DNA of 64,000 bases, taken from contig OOIN01000002.1 of the NCBI GenBank assembly GCA_900323505.1, positions 2,046,001-2,110,000 on the forward strand, in the 5' to 3' direction. The notes below the pieces were generated by a model, which saw only the letters and a list, made by a program, of their open reading frames with translations, ran no database searches and was not told where the DNA came from. Each line of letters starts with the position of its first letter. Position 1 is the first letter of the stretch. Below are positions 51,558 to 60,390 of this stretch, in pieces. This DNA comes from Ustilago trichophora (lineage: Eukaryota; Basidiomycota; Ustilaginomycetes; Ustilaginales; Ustilaginaceae). The translations under genes were made by a program, and so were the position numbers.

Positions 51558-52901
51558 CTAGTTATGAAAGCCACCGTATCTGCCTGTGCGTGACTGTGAA
51601 GGCGCTCGAGAGCTACGGCGCCGAGAAGGAGATGCACGAGTGGGAGTGATGGAGGCGGAAGTATCAATCGAGACAGCGCGATGACGTTGAGGCGTCCGAG
51701 GTTCCTCGTCAATGGTAGGGATGAGCTGATGTCTTGCTCCGGCCGAAGGTTGCTGTCCTGTATGTGCCGTGAGTAAGCTTACCATACGATTGATGTTGTT
51801 CTCCATGCTATCAAAGCGAGTCTTCAAGTCTCGGATGTCTGTAGTCACGGCATTGATGAGCGATGAGCCAATGCCAACCATGTCTTGCTGAATACGGAGA
51901 GACTCGGACCGGTATCGCTCGTCTGCACGTCGTTGCTCCTCGTCGTTCTCAATCATCATTGCCAGTGCCTCGTGAGTTGCATTCTGAGCCCGCTTGCGAG
52001 CGGGCGTACCAGCTACGGAATCAAGAGAAGTATCACTCTCTTCATCAACAGGCTGTGAAGATGATGGCATTTCTTGTGATGATAATGCCCGCTGAGTACG
52101 GCTCGACATTGACTGTGAGGCCGCCGTGCCATGGATACGGCCAGTGAGCTCCGAAAGTCGCCATCGATGTTGTTCAGCAGTCTCACGGGCGATGCATCCG
52201 TACGACGAGGCGACATCCGACTGTATAACGTCGTCAACAAGGCGCTCCATTTCCGAACGGAGCTCGACGATGCCGGAAGAGCTAGCGAGCTCGCGATCCT
52301 CATGTTTCCGGTTCGAATATATCTGCTTCCACTTCTCCTTGATGCCTTGCATTGATCGCTTACGTTGCCCGAGGCCAACAAAGACAATGTTGACCTCCTC
52401 GAGTACACGTTTCCATGCTGCCCCCTTGTCCGTGTTTGTTCTGTGCTTGTACGGGTTGTGATTGTGCACAGCAAGGATGAGCACTTCAACATCGTCCGGC
52501 GTCCAATGGTTCTTGTTGCCTCTTGAGCTTGACATTGACACAGGCACAGACATCACAGACTGAGATGATCGCGACGGAGCAACAGACTGTGATTGCGATG
52601 CTTGTGGTACATATCGTAGCTCTTGTGAATTGCTAGGAGATTCGGGAGGTAGTGACGGCCGTTGCATCATCTGTTGGCGAAAGACCTGGCTCATATCGAC
52701 GATATCGGGCATTTTGTCCATTTCCGTGCTCTCAAGAGCCAGAAAAGATGGCCTGAGAGACTCTGGAAGGCGAGCGAGGGCCGGATCAAGCTGAGGATTG
52801 GTGTTCATGGTAGTACGAGGCCGTTCCGGTGCCAAACGGAGTCGAGGTGTGTATATGAAGTCAGGAACACCGGTCGATGCACGCCGAGCAAACAACTTCA
52901 T
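51558..52901 (-). CDS. Myb/SANT-domain partner protein of the Harbinger element
   Basis: A 447-residue uninterrupted protein starting at the ATG at 52901. A Myb/SANT-like trihelix domain lies near residues 135-205 (NHWTPDDVEVLILAVHNHNP, then AAWKRVLEEVN and GIKEKWKQIYSNRK). A coiled-coil segment follows near 310-390 (MMIENDEEQRRADERYRSE, then IRDLKTRFDSMENNINRMVSLL). The tail is Ser/Arg-rich and probably a nuclear signal. Harbinger elements carry such a second gene, whose product binds the subterminal motifs and brings the transposase to DNA. Its 3' end faces the transposase gene. It could be mistaken for a host Myb factor were it not inside the terminal repeats. Confidence 0.88.
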   Translation of the reverse strand: MKLFARRASTGVPDFIYTPRLRLAPERPRTTMNTNPQLDPALARLPESLRPSFLALESTEMDKMPDIVDMSQVFRQQMMQRPSLPPESPSNSQELRYVPQASQSQSVAPSRSSQSVMSVPVSMSSSRGNKNHWTPDDVEVLILAVHNHNPYKHRTNTDKGAAWKRVLEEVNIVFVGLGQRKRSMQGIKEKWKQIYSNRKHEDRELASSSGIVELRSEMERLVDDVIQSDVASSYGCIARETAEQHRWRLSELTGRIHGTAASQSMSSRTQRALSSQEMPSSSQPVDEESDTSLDSVAGTPARKRAQNATHEALAMMIENDEEQRRADERYRSESLRIQQDMVGIGSSLINAVTTDIRDLKTRFDSMENNINRMVSLLTAHTGQQPSAGARHQLIPTIDEEPRTPQRHRAVSIDTSASITPTRASPSRRRSSRAPSQSRTGRYGGFHN

Positions 52902-53127
52902 TTCATAAACGCCGATGGTGCCTGATCGCGACGAGCACTACTACCATCACGTTGATCTGTGTATCATTGATATTGGCCCTGTAATTTCCTGATTTAATTT
53001 TGAGAAATGCTTAATAATCACACAGACGCGTCACATGCATCACGTGCTTTGAAAATTATTTAATTCAAAGCTGAGCTCAAACGTGCGCAACCCAAACGAT
53101 GCTCTTAACCACCATCTCTACCTCGTC

Positions 53128-53154
53128 GTCTGGGTTGTCAGCTTCAACCCAGAC
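53128..53154. repeat. Right subterminal hairpin, perfect 10-bp arms
   Basis: GTCTGGGTTG and CAACCCAGAC flank a 7-base loop, just inside the right terminal repeat. The arm is a variant of the terminal core motif. Confidence 0.85.
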
Positions 53155-53157
53155 CAC

Positions 53158-53189
53158 CACCCATACGACGGACGACCGAAACCTCCCTA
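53158..53189 (-). repeat. Right terminal inverted repeat of the Harbinger element
   Basis: On the minus strand it begins TAGGGAGGTTTCGGTCGTCC and ends ATGGGTG, mirroring the left end. Confidence 0.8.
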
Positions 53190-53860
53190 ATGCGCCGACC
53201 TGTGTCGATCCAACAGCAGCATGCATCCCTCGTTCCCCTTCATGCCGAGGTCCCGGCATGGCTTCTGTTGTCGGTACTGTACAGTAGTTATTCTGAATCG
53301 TGTTGCCTGTTCTTTGGTCCAGAACCTTTTGCGAATCTACTTTCCGTAATTGTACTTGACTCAAACAGCAAGTGTCGTGATTCAGAATAGCGATGAATCG
53401 ACAGTCCACCAGCAAACTACGCGCCAGTGACTGTGTCCTGCCCTCAGCTGAGCTTGTCTCACACATACACTCTCTCTCCCTCTCCGCGCCTGCTCGAAAG
53501 CCGTGACGGCGTTCTGTTTTGCAATCAAGGTGCTGAAATCGGCTGTGTTGCTGACCTTCTTTGACCTTGGCCTGTTCTTGTGTGTTTCCGACTTTGTCGC
53601 TGGACCCTTTCAAACTCCTCCCCTTGTCCAGCCAACTTTGAACCTCTTTGACCGTCTCGTTCCATCTCCGCTCCTTTGTTCGTTCACCGCCTCAGCTGAT
53701 AGTATTTCTTTTGCTCTAAGCCGATCCGTGACAGAGAAAAACGAAATGCAGCTGGTCATTTGCTAAGACGTCTTTTCTCAACTCACCTCGACATCGTCGG
53801 CTCCTTCTGTACTACCACCATCCTCGTCCTTAGCAACCACCAGTGGCGTAAAGATTGACA
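53190..53860. other. Upstream region of the GH9 gene
   Basis: 671 bp between the transposon end and the endoglucanase start. It has a CGGTACTGTACAGTAG motif near 53272 and CT-rich sequence (53461-53490) suited to a fungal promoter. No gene is supported. Confidence 0.55.
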
Positions 53861-55660
53861 ATGCGTCCAGCTGCAGCACAAGCGGTGGGAGCGCTCGTGG
53901 CTTTGTCGCAGCTCGCGTCAAGTGCTTTCGCGCAGATCACACCACAACAAGTATACCAGCCACCTGCGGCCTCGAGCGGAGCCGTTTCGCAGCAGTCCAA
54001 CCTTACCAATGGCGTCAACCCACAGTATGCCGACCTTCTCGGCAACGCACTTTGGTTCTACGAGGCACAGAGGAGTGGCGCTCTCCCTGCTGACAATCGA
54101 GTATCATGGAGGAACAGCAGCTGCGAAAATGACGGCTCCTTGAACGGCACCGACCTTTCTGGTGGCTACTACGATGCTGGTGACTACATCAAAGCAACTT
54201 ACCCCTTGTGTTGGACATTGACATCGATCGTTTGGAGCGCGCTCAGTCACGGCTCGGCATATGGTAGATCCGCTCAGGATGCTTATCTCGACTCGATGCT
54301 GCGATGGGGTCTCGACTGGCTCTCGAAAGCGCACTCGGACGCCAACACGCTGTGGGTCCTCGTCGGCAACCCAAGCGTCGATGATCAGTACTGGGGTGGA
54401 GACCTCAACATCCCCGATCCGCGCCCGTCCTACAGCGTTACCCGACAGAACCCAGGCACCGACGCCTTTGCATCATGTGCCGCTGCCTTCGCCGCATCCG
54501 CCTACCTGTACGGCGAGCGGAACGCGTCGCTTCCCACCAGCACCAGCGGCGCTCGTCTAGGAGGTGTGCCTAGCATTCACAATCGCACCTACTCGGAAGC
54601 ACTGTTACATCATGCCCAAGGTCTTTGGGACCTCGCCATCAACAGCTCGCCTCAGCAGGTATACTCAAAGGCTGCTCCCATCGCCGGTCAGAGCTATCCA
54701 TCGAGCGATTACGAAGATGACGTCGCATTTGCTGGATTCTGGATGACCCTTGCCACAGGCGACCCTAGCTATGCCAAGCAGGGCCTCACCTACTACCCAA
54801 ACGGCACCAATCCTTTCGCCACCATCAACTCGGCGCTCAATTGGGATCGCAAGGTGGCGGCCCTCCCCGTCCTTGCGACTCAATTGGCACAGCACAACTC
54901 TTCATATGGTCTCAACATGACCCGCTTCCAAACGGATGCCGAAACATATTTTGATCATCTTACGGATGGCAAGATGCAATACGTCAGTCAGACCAAAGGC
55001 GGTCTCTACTACTGGGCAGGCGACAGCGAAGCTGCCAGTCTCAACCCCGCGCTCAATGCCGCCTTCATCGCCGACCTATACTCAGGCTTTGCTACATCTC
55101 AAGCAAAGACGACCGTCTACCGCTCGCTCGCCGACTCTCAAGTCGACTACCTGCTGGGTGATAACAACTACAACGGCCCATACGTCGTTGGCCAGCATCC
55201 CAACAGCCCCCAGAACCCACACTCGGCGATGGCTTCGGGAGGTAGCGACATCACCAACATCAACAACAGCCCACCAAAGATGGCACATGTGCTGTACGGT
55301 GCTGTGATCGGGGGCCCCGACAAGCAGGACCGCTTCTTTGACATTCGCGACGACTGGCCCGAGACCGAGATTGCGCTCGACTACAATGCGCCGCTCATCG
55401 CTGCTGCTGTCTCTCGCATCGCAAGAAACGTGACCAAGGACCCTCCGTATACCTCCTCAACCGGTGCTGCTAACGTGGCTTCAGGTCTGCCTACCGATGC
55501 GGCCTACCACAGCCGCAAGAGTGGTGGCCTCAGCCAGGGAGCACAGATTGCAATCGCCGTCGTGGTGGTGGTTGTGATCCTTGGCGCTGCTGGTGGACTC
55601 TCGTGGTGGCAACGCGATCGCATCAAGTGGTTCTACCGCCAGAAGAAGATGGGTCTCTAA
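53861..55660 (+). CDS. Glycoside hydrolase family 9 endoglucanase, membrane-anchored
   Basis: A 599-residue single-exon protein that would hydrolyse beta-1,4-glucan. A signal peptide (MRPAAAQAVGALVALSQLAS, ending AFA) starts at the ATG at 53861. The GH9 barrel spans about 55-535. It has the nucleophile-activating motif GGYYDAGDYIK near residue 102, the histidine region GQHPNSPQNPHSAMASGG near 447, and the acid Glu in DWPETEIALDYNAPL near 505. About twelve N-glycosylation sequons are present. A single C-terminal membrane helix (IAIAVVVVVVILGAAGGLSWW) near 565-588 and a short basic tail (KWFYRQKKMGL) place it at the plasma membrane facing outward, unlike secreted cellulases. It has no carbohydrate-binding module. 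It may act in fungal wall or septum handling or on plant wall; the sequence does not decide. Confidence 0.93.
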   Translation: MRPAAAQAVGALVALSQLASSAFAQITPQQVYQPPAASSGAVSQQSNLTNGVNPQYADLLGNALWFYEAQRSGALPADNRVSWRNSSCENDGSLNGTDLSGGYYDAGDYIKATYPLCWTLTSIVWSALSHGSAYGRSAQDAYLDSMLRWGLDWLSKAHSDANTLWVLVGNPSVDDQYWGGDLNIPDPRPSYSVTRQNPGTDAFASCAAAFAASAYLYGERNASLPTSTSGARLGGVPSIHNRTYSEALLHHAQGLWDLAINSSPQQVYSKAAPIAGQSYPSSDYEDDVAFAGFWMTLATGDPSYAKQGLTYYPNGTNPFATINSALNWDRKVAALPVLATQLAQHNSSYGLNMTRFQTDAETYFDHLTDGKMQYVSQTKGGLYYWAGDSEAASLNPALNAAFIADLYSGFATSQAKTTVYRSLADSQVDYLLGDNNYNGPYVVGQHPNSPQNPHSAMASGGSDITNINNSPPKMAHVLYGAVIGGPDKQDRFFDIRDDWPETEIALDYNAPLIAAAVSRIARNVTKDPPYTSSTGAANVASGLPTDAAYHSRKSGGLSQGAQIAIAVVVVVVILGAAGGLSWWQRDRIKWFYRQKKMGL

Positions 55661-56239
55661 GCCCGTGGCCTTCCGTTTTGCTGCTTCATTCCTTCTTCGA
55701 CGACTTTTCTTGTTCCGGATTATATGGGATTAGCCCGCCACACTCTCTTGCCGTGTTTAGACAGGACAATACATCATCATTTCATGTGGATGTCTGACTT
55801 CAGAGCCACGTGCGTGTGTATGCAATGGAAGTGACTTCATTTGACGGCGAACGCGTCGATACCGTCGAGCTGAGCGCGAGTGTCTCCGAGTCAAGAGCCA
55901 CACTTGCCAGCGCTTGAGAAACACTAGATTGCGGACGGAACCTTCAGCTGCATCGACTGGACAGGAACCGCCGGCTTCCTGTGCCTGGTGCAACGGATGA
56001 CGAAGGCAGGGCGAGACGCAAGGTGAGACTCGAGCTCAGGTTAGAAAAGAGTGGCCCGAGATGGAACCTGCACTGCTTTCTAGGTCTGATTTCAAAAACT
56101 CCGCGAAGCAGCTTGTGCTCCGGAATGTGAGTGGAGGCTGTGTCCGTGCACATAAATTTAAATGCGAGCTTCCTTGGCCCTTGCCACCACCGTACCTTCC
56201 TTCACTCATTCATTTCGTTTGGCAGCCGCTACGATCACC
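55661..56239. other. Intergenic region between GH9 and the Ysc84-like gene
   Basis: 579 bp. The last part (about 56150-56239) contains an upstream in-frame ATG at 56162 and a good acceptor-like TTTCGTTTGGCAG at 56212-56224, so a leader intron is possible. No gene is seen. Confidence 0.5.
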
Positions 56240-57935
56240 ATGCCGATCGATCTCAGGAAAGCACTCAAGACAGACGATCCCAAGTGGGACAAGCTGAAAC
56301 AAGGCTACAAAAAGGTCGAGACAGGTGCCTGGAACGCACTTGCTCCCGTCGGCAACTGGACCAATCGCACTGCTGGCAAGTTCGGCGCCGAGTCGTTCTG
56401 GCCAACAGAGCTGGGTCTCGAATGTGACAAAGCTGCAAGGATCTTACGCACATTCACTACCAAAGGAGCTTCTGTTGAGGTGGATGCCAACAATGCAGCT
56501 GGCATCAACGACCAAGACGCTGTGATCCCGCCTTCGGCACCCAGAGTGGATGCGAACGGAAAGAAGATCAAGGACCCCCACAAGTACGACAGCCGAAAGA
56601 CGCAAAAGGTCATCCGTAAGATCCCTCCCAAGGTGCTCCAGAAGGCACATGGCCTAGCCATCTTCACCGTCTTCCGAACTGGATTTGGCTTTTCAGGAGC
56701 CTCGGGCTCCGGTGTCGTGCTCTCACGTCTGCCAGATGGCTCGTGGTCAGCACCTTCGGGTCTCCTTGTTCACACCATCGGATACGGATTCCTCATCGGC
56801 CTTGACATTTACGATGTTGTGCTGGTCCTCCGCAACCAGAAGGCTGTGGACGCCTTCAAGCACCCCAAGTTTAGTCTTGGCGGAGAGCTTTCTGTAGCAT
56901 GCGGACCTGTAGGCAATGGTGCTATGCTCGACTCCGGGGTAGAAGCGGCACCGTGTTGGTCGTATGTCAAGTCGAAAGGCTTCTATGCCGGCATTCAGCT
57001 GGACGGCAACATCATCCTCAAACGTGACGACGAGAATGGCAGATTTTACAAATCTCCCGGTATCAAGGTCGATCACATCCTCTCTGGCCAGCTGCAAGCA
57101 CCTGCTCCAGCCGCTGTCATGCCTCTTTGGCAGACGATCTATGCTGCTGAGGGCCGACCGGATGTGATGGGCGTCGATCGTATTCCTGAGGGTGCCACTC
57201 CAGGTGATCTAGAGCTGACCGAAGACGACATGAAAGAGGCAAGTAGCTATGCAGAACAAGAACAACAGCATCAGCAGCAACACGGCGCAGCAACGGCTCC
57301 AGTCGGTAGCATCTCGTCTCGAAAGGTACCCCCTCCGCCACCCACCTCTCACAGTGCGGCAGCATCTGGTTCTAGCATACTTGAAGCTGGTGCGGCAGCG
57401 TCATCTCAGCCATACGCTGACCTCCCACCTGATTACGAGTAAGTTGAGATACACCTGTGAAATCGAATTCATCTTCCAATGCGTCCACTGACATGATTTT
57501 CATTCACATCAATCTTGTAGATTTGCAAATGCCCCTGTCAACGTGCAAGGAGGCAAACAGCTCAACGATCCTGTTCCGTCGTCTCAACCATACCAATCGC
57601 GCTCGAACGATGTGCCTCCGAACCCTTTCTCGCACCCCTCAGACACTACGACCAGCACACCCCGGTATGAATCTGCTGAACAGGAGAAGGCGAGACTACA
57701 GCAACAATACGCATCGGTGCCGAGAGCGGGGGCAGGTGCAGGCGCTGGCGCGGGCTCATCGCTCCCCGCTCGTGTAGAAGCTCTTTTCGACTTTCAAGGG
57801 CAGGAGCAGGATGACCTGTCATTCCGGACAGGAGACATTATCCAGGTCACTGGACAAGCAGACGAGGCGTGGTGGCAGGGGACCTTGAATGGCCGCTCTG
57901 GAATCTTTCCTTCGAACTACACACGTGCACTCTAG
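56240..57935 (+). CDS. Ysc84/SH3YL1-type protein (SYLF and SH3 domains)
   Basis: Two exons, 56240-57438 and 57521-57935, join at GA|GTAAGT and TTGTAG|A in frame, giving 537 residues. The N-terminal part (about 60-310) is the lipid-binding SYLF domain (KAARILRTFTTKG, KAHGLAIFTVFRTGFGFSGA, GYGFLIGLDIYDVVLVLRN). A polyproline and Gln-rich linker follows (KVPPPPPTSH, EQEQQHQQQH). The C-terminal SH3 domain (about 480-537: ARVEALFDFQGQEQDDLSF, then DEAWWQGTLNGRSGIFPSNY) is complete. Family members bind actin and phosphoinositides at endocytic patches. The upstream in-frame ATG at 56162 would add 26 residues; MPIDLRKALK is preferred as the native start. Confidence 0.92.
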
Positions 57936-58434
57936 TCTCAAATTTTGTAGCTGTGTCCGTCGAGCCGTTTTGTAGATACCTCTGCTCCGTGCAAAAGATA
58001 GCGCTTAAGTCCGTCCTTGCTTCGCCTTGCTTCGCCTTGCTTCCTGCCTGTGACGACGTGGGCGAGATCCAAGAAACGTGGGTGGGTATCACTCTGTGAT
58101 AGCATAGGAGGAAGTCGTTGGATGCAGAGCGCAGCGTGTGTCAAGAGGCTAATCAGAGCCTGTGTGGAGGCATTTGACCTTGAAATTTGATTTCCGGCAG
58201 AACCCCACACAAAAAGGGAGCTTGAGAAGAACAGGTTCGACTCAGCTTTTTTTTGAACTGCATGCGCCATGCACGCGACACCTGGACCTTTTGCCACTCG
58301 ATTCGAAGCTCCCTCCTTACCACTTCAACTCTTCTCTCATACTCTCTTACGCTTCCTCAGCTCAGCAGGCCCAGTTGGTCCTTCGCTTCAGTTTTGAAGC
58401 TCCATCTCGAAGCAGCTCCGTTTCAGCCGGGACC
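57936..58434. other. Intergenic region upstream of RAD7
   Basis: 499 bp with a short CTTGCTTCGC tandem run (about three copies, 58017-58043). The RAD7 frame is open upstream of its ATG but the sequence there is leader-like. No gene is seen. Confidence 0.55.
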
Positions 58435-60390
58435 ATGTCAAACGTTCGAGGACCCACGTCGGCCCTGACCGAGTTCCTTAGGGAGCGAGGTATCACGGCT
58501 CGAAACGCGAATCGATTCCGACGCAGGGATCAAGACCAGCAAGAACAAGCGCAAGTCGCCGCTGCTGCCACTCCCGAAGGACAAGGCTCTTCAGCTTCAC
58601 CGGCTGCCGGTGCTGCTCCCACGCCCTCTCCTGCACGATCTCGACGCTCCTTGGCACGCAATGGCAGCTCGATGAATTTTGAAGAAGATGACGAGACCGA
58701 CGATGACTTGCCCGAAGCAGCTACAGCTGCGCCAGTCCAAGCCGAGTCCAGTACCAGTTCTGGTCGACAAACTCGGTCGAACGGAAAGCGACGTGCCCAG
58801 ACCGATCAAATTACCGAAGAAGCCAGCAGTAGTAGCAAGAGCAAAGGCAAGAAGAAAGCTAAAAAGGGCGACGACGATGACGATGACGACTACGATCCGA
58901 AGAGCCTCGGGAAAAAGGGCCCCGCACCTTCTGACTGGGAGGAATCTTTCGGCTTGCCACATGCGAGCAGTTCTCGCGCCACCTTCTCGTACGCCAATCG
59001 AACACCCGGTAGCATCGCTTATTGCGGCATGTGCAAGATGAAATTCACTATCACGCAGTATACAAAGATGGCCGACGAGGGTCCGCTTTGCCATCGCTGC
59101 GGTCCTTTGTACAAAGGACCAGGCACAGCTGGCTCTGACAGCAAGGCCAAACCGGCACCGAAGAAGCGACAGCCTCGTCGCAAAATCATGCAGGATGGTC
59201 TGCGTCAGAGTTTCCCAAGTTTGCAGAGCTACTGCATCGATGTTGTCAGTCGCCATATCGAGGACGTTGAGGCTCTGGGCTTGATCGGATTCCGCAACTT
59301 GGACGCCATCAGCAAGTCCATCTCCAAGAATCGCAGCCTGAACCCCAAGACATTGCAGCTCTTCCTCTCGCCAACGATCAAAACGTTGTCGCTGTACGAT
59401 TGCAGCAAGCTCGACAGCGAATCGCTGCAGAGCATTGCCACTTTTGCACCCAACCTCGAACACATCAACTTGCAGCTATGCGGCATGCTGGACAACGACG
59501 CCATCGACGCTTGGTCCAAGAAGCTGCCAAAGCTCAAGAGTGTCGAGCTGTACGGCCCTTTTCTGGTGCGTAAGGAGGCCTGGCACCGCTTCTTTGAGGC
59601 TCTCGGTCCCCGTCTCGAAAGCTTCAAGATCCGGGAATCCCCTCGATTTGACCTGTCGTGCGCTGAGTCAATGGTCCAGCACTGTCCCAATGTTCGAGAG
59701 CTCGGACTAGCGCAAATTGGACCGCTGGACAAGACCATGCTCAAGCCTTTGGAAGATTATGGAGACAAGCTCACGTATCTCGATGTTTCGGATCCAGGCG
59801 TATCCGCGCCTGGTATCCCGCCCAAGTCGCTGGAAGACGACGAGGTGGTAAGCCTGCTCAAGGCCGTGGGCAAAAACCTGACACATTTGGACGTCTCCAA
59901 GAACATCGACCTCACCGATCGCATTATCAAGGAGGCGATCACCCAGCATTGCCACAAGCTCAAGACATTGCGACTCATTGGATGCGAGAAGCTCGAAGCA
60001 GAGACGGTCGCTGGCATGTTTACCGAATGGTCGCGCGAAGGCGTCGCTGGTATCTCGCACTTGCACCTGGACAGGATGCTCAAGCTGGACGACAGCTTGG
60101 TGGAGCCCATGTTGACGCATTCGGGTCCGGATCTGATCGAGTTGTCGCTCAATTCGGTGGATGGCATCACGGACAAGGGACTCGAGGTACTGGCTAATGC
60201 CAAGAACCTGCCCGTGTTGGAACAGATGGATCTGTCATTCGTACGTGCGGTTGACGACGATAGCCTGGATAAGATCTGTCGAAATCTCCCCAGCTTGAAA
60301 AAGGTGTCGGTATTTGGATGCAACCGTATAAGCGATTTCCTCAAGTCTGACCGGGTTCGAATCGTCGGCAAGGAGAAGTATGCTTTTTGA
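58435..60390 (+). CDS. RAD7: DNA repair protein Rad7 (leucine-rich repeats, zinc finger)
   Basis: A 651-residue single-exon protein. It starts MSNVRGPTSALTEFLRERGI, the conserved Rad7 N-terminus. An acidic and Lys-rich disordered stretch follows, with an aspartate run near 145-152. A zinc-binding motif CGMCKMKFT...CHRCG lies near 203-224. From about 265 to the end come leucine-rich repeats of the F-box/LRR type, such as IKTLSLYDCSKLDSESLQ, LTHLDVSKNIDLTD, LKTLRLIGCEKLEAET and LEQMDLSFVRAVDDDSLDKI. Rad7 with Rad16 drives global-genome nucleotide excision repair of non-transcribed DNA and also acts in an E3 ligase with Elc1. The frame runs upstream to 58162, but the N-terminal motif fixes the start. 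Confidence 0.94.
   Translation: MSNVRGPTSALTEFLRERGITARNANRFRRRDQDQQEQAQVAAAATPEGQGSSASPAAGAAPTPSPARSRRSLARNGSSMNFEEDDETDDDLPEAATAAPVQAESSTSSGRQTRSNGKRRAQTDQITEEASSSSKSKGKKKAKKGDDDDDDDYDPKSLGKKGPAPSDWEESFGLPHASSSRATFSYANRTPGSIAYCGMCKMKFTITQYTKMADEGPLCHRCGPLYKGPGTAGSDSKAKPAPKKRQPRRKIMQDGLRQSFPSLQSYCIDVVSRHIEDVEALGLIGFRNLDAISKSISKNRSLNPKTLQLFLSPTIKTLSLYDCSKLDSESLQSIATFAPNLEHINLQLCGMLDNDAIDAWSKKLPKLKSVELYGPFLVRKEAWHRFFEALGPRLESFKIRESPRFDLSCAESMVQHCPNVRELGLAQIGPLDKTMLKPLEDYGDKLTYLDVSDPGVSAPGIPPKSLEDDEVVSLLKAVGKNLTHLDVSKNIDLTDRIIKEAITQHCHKLKTLRLIGCEKLEAETVAGMFTEWSREGVAGISHLHLDRMLKLDDSLVEPMLTHSGPDLIELSLNSVDGITDKGLEVLANAKNLPVLEQMDLSFVRAVDDDSLDKICRNLPSLKKVSVFGCNRISDFLKSDRVRIVGKEKYAF

Larger units (their letters stand above)
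50015..53189. mobile_element. PIF/Harbinger DNA transposon, apparently complete
   Basis: A 3.2-kb element with the two genes typical of this superfamily: a DDE transposase (50365-51528, plus) and a Myb/SANT protein (51558-52901, minus), convergent and 29 bp apart. The ends carry imperfect inverted repeats of about 32 bp (50015-50046 and 53158-53189). Inside each end is a hairpin built from the same GTCGT(A/C)TGGGT motif. Flanking trinucleotides do not form a perfect duplication (ATA or AAA on the left, TAA or ATG on the right, depending on where the end is set), so exact ends are uncertain by a few bases. It lies between Arl2 and the GH9 gene. Confidence 0.85.

Noticed and set aside
50015..53189. 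Treating the Myb/SANT protein as a host transcription factor
   Set aside because: It sits inside the terminal repeats next to a DDE transposase, which is the standard two-gene layout of Harbinger elements.
60350..60370. GGTTCGAATC-like tRNA T-arm motif at the end of RAD7
   Set aside because: No acceptor, D or anticodon arms can be formed around it and it lies within coding sequence.
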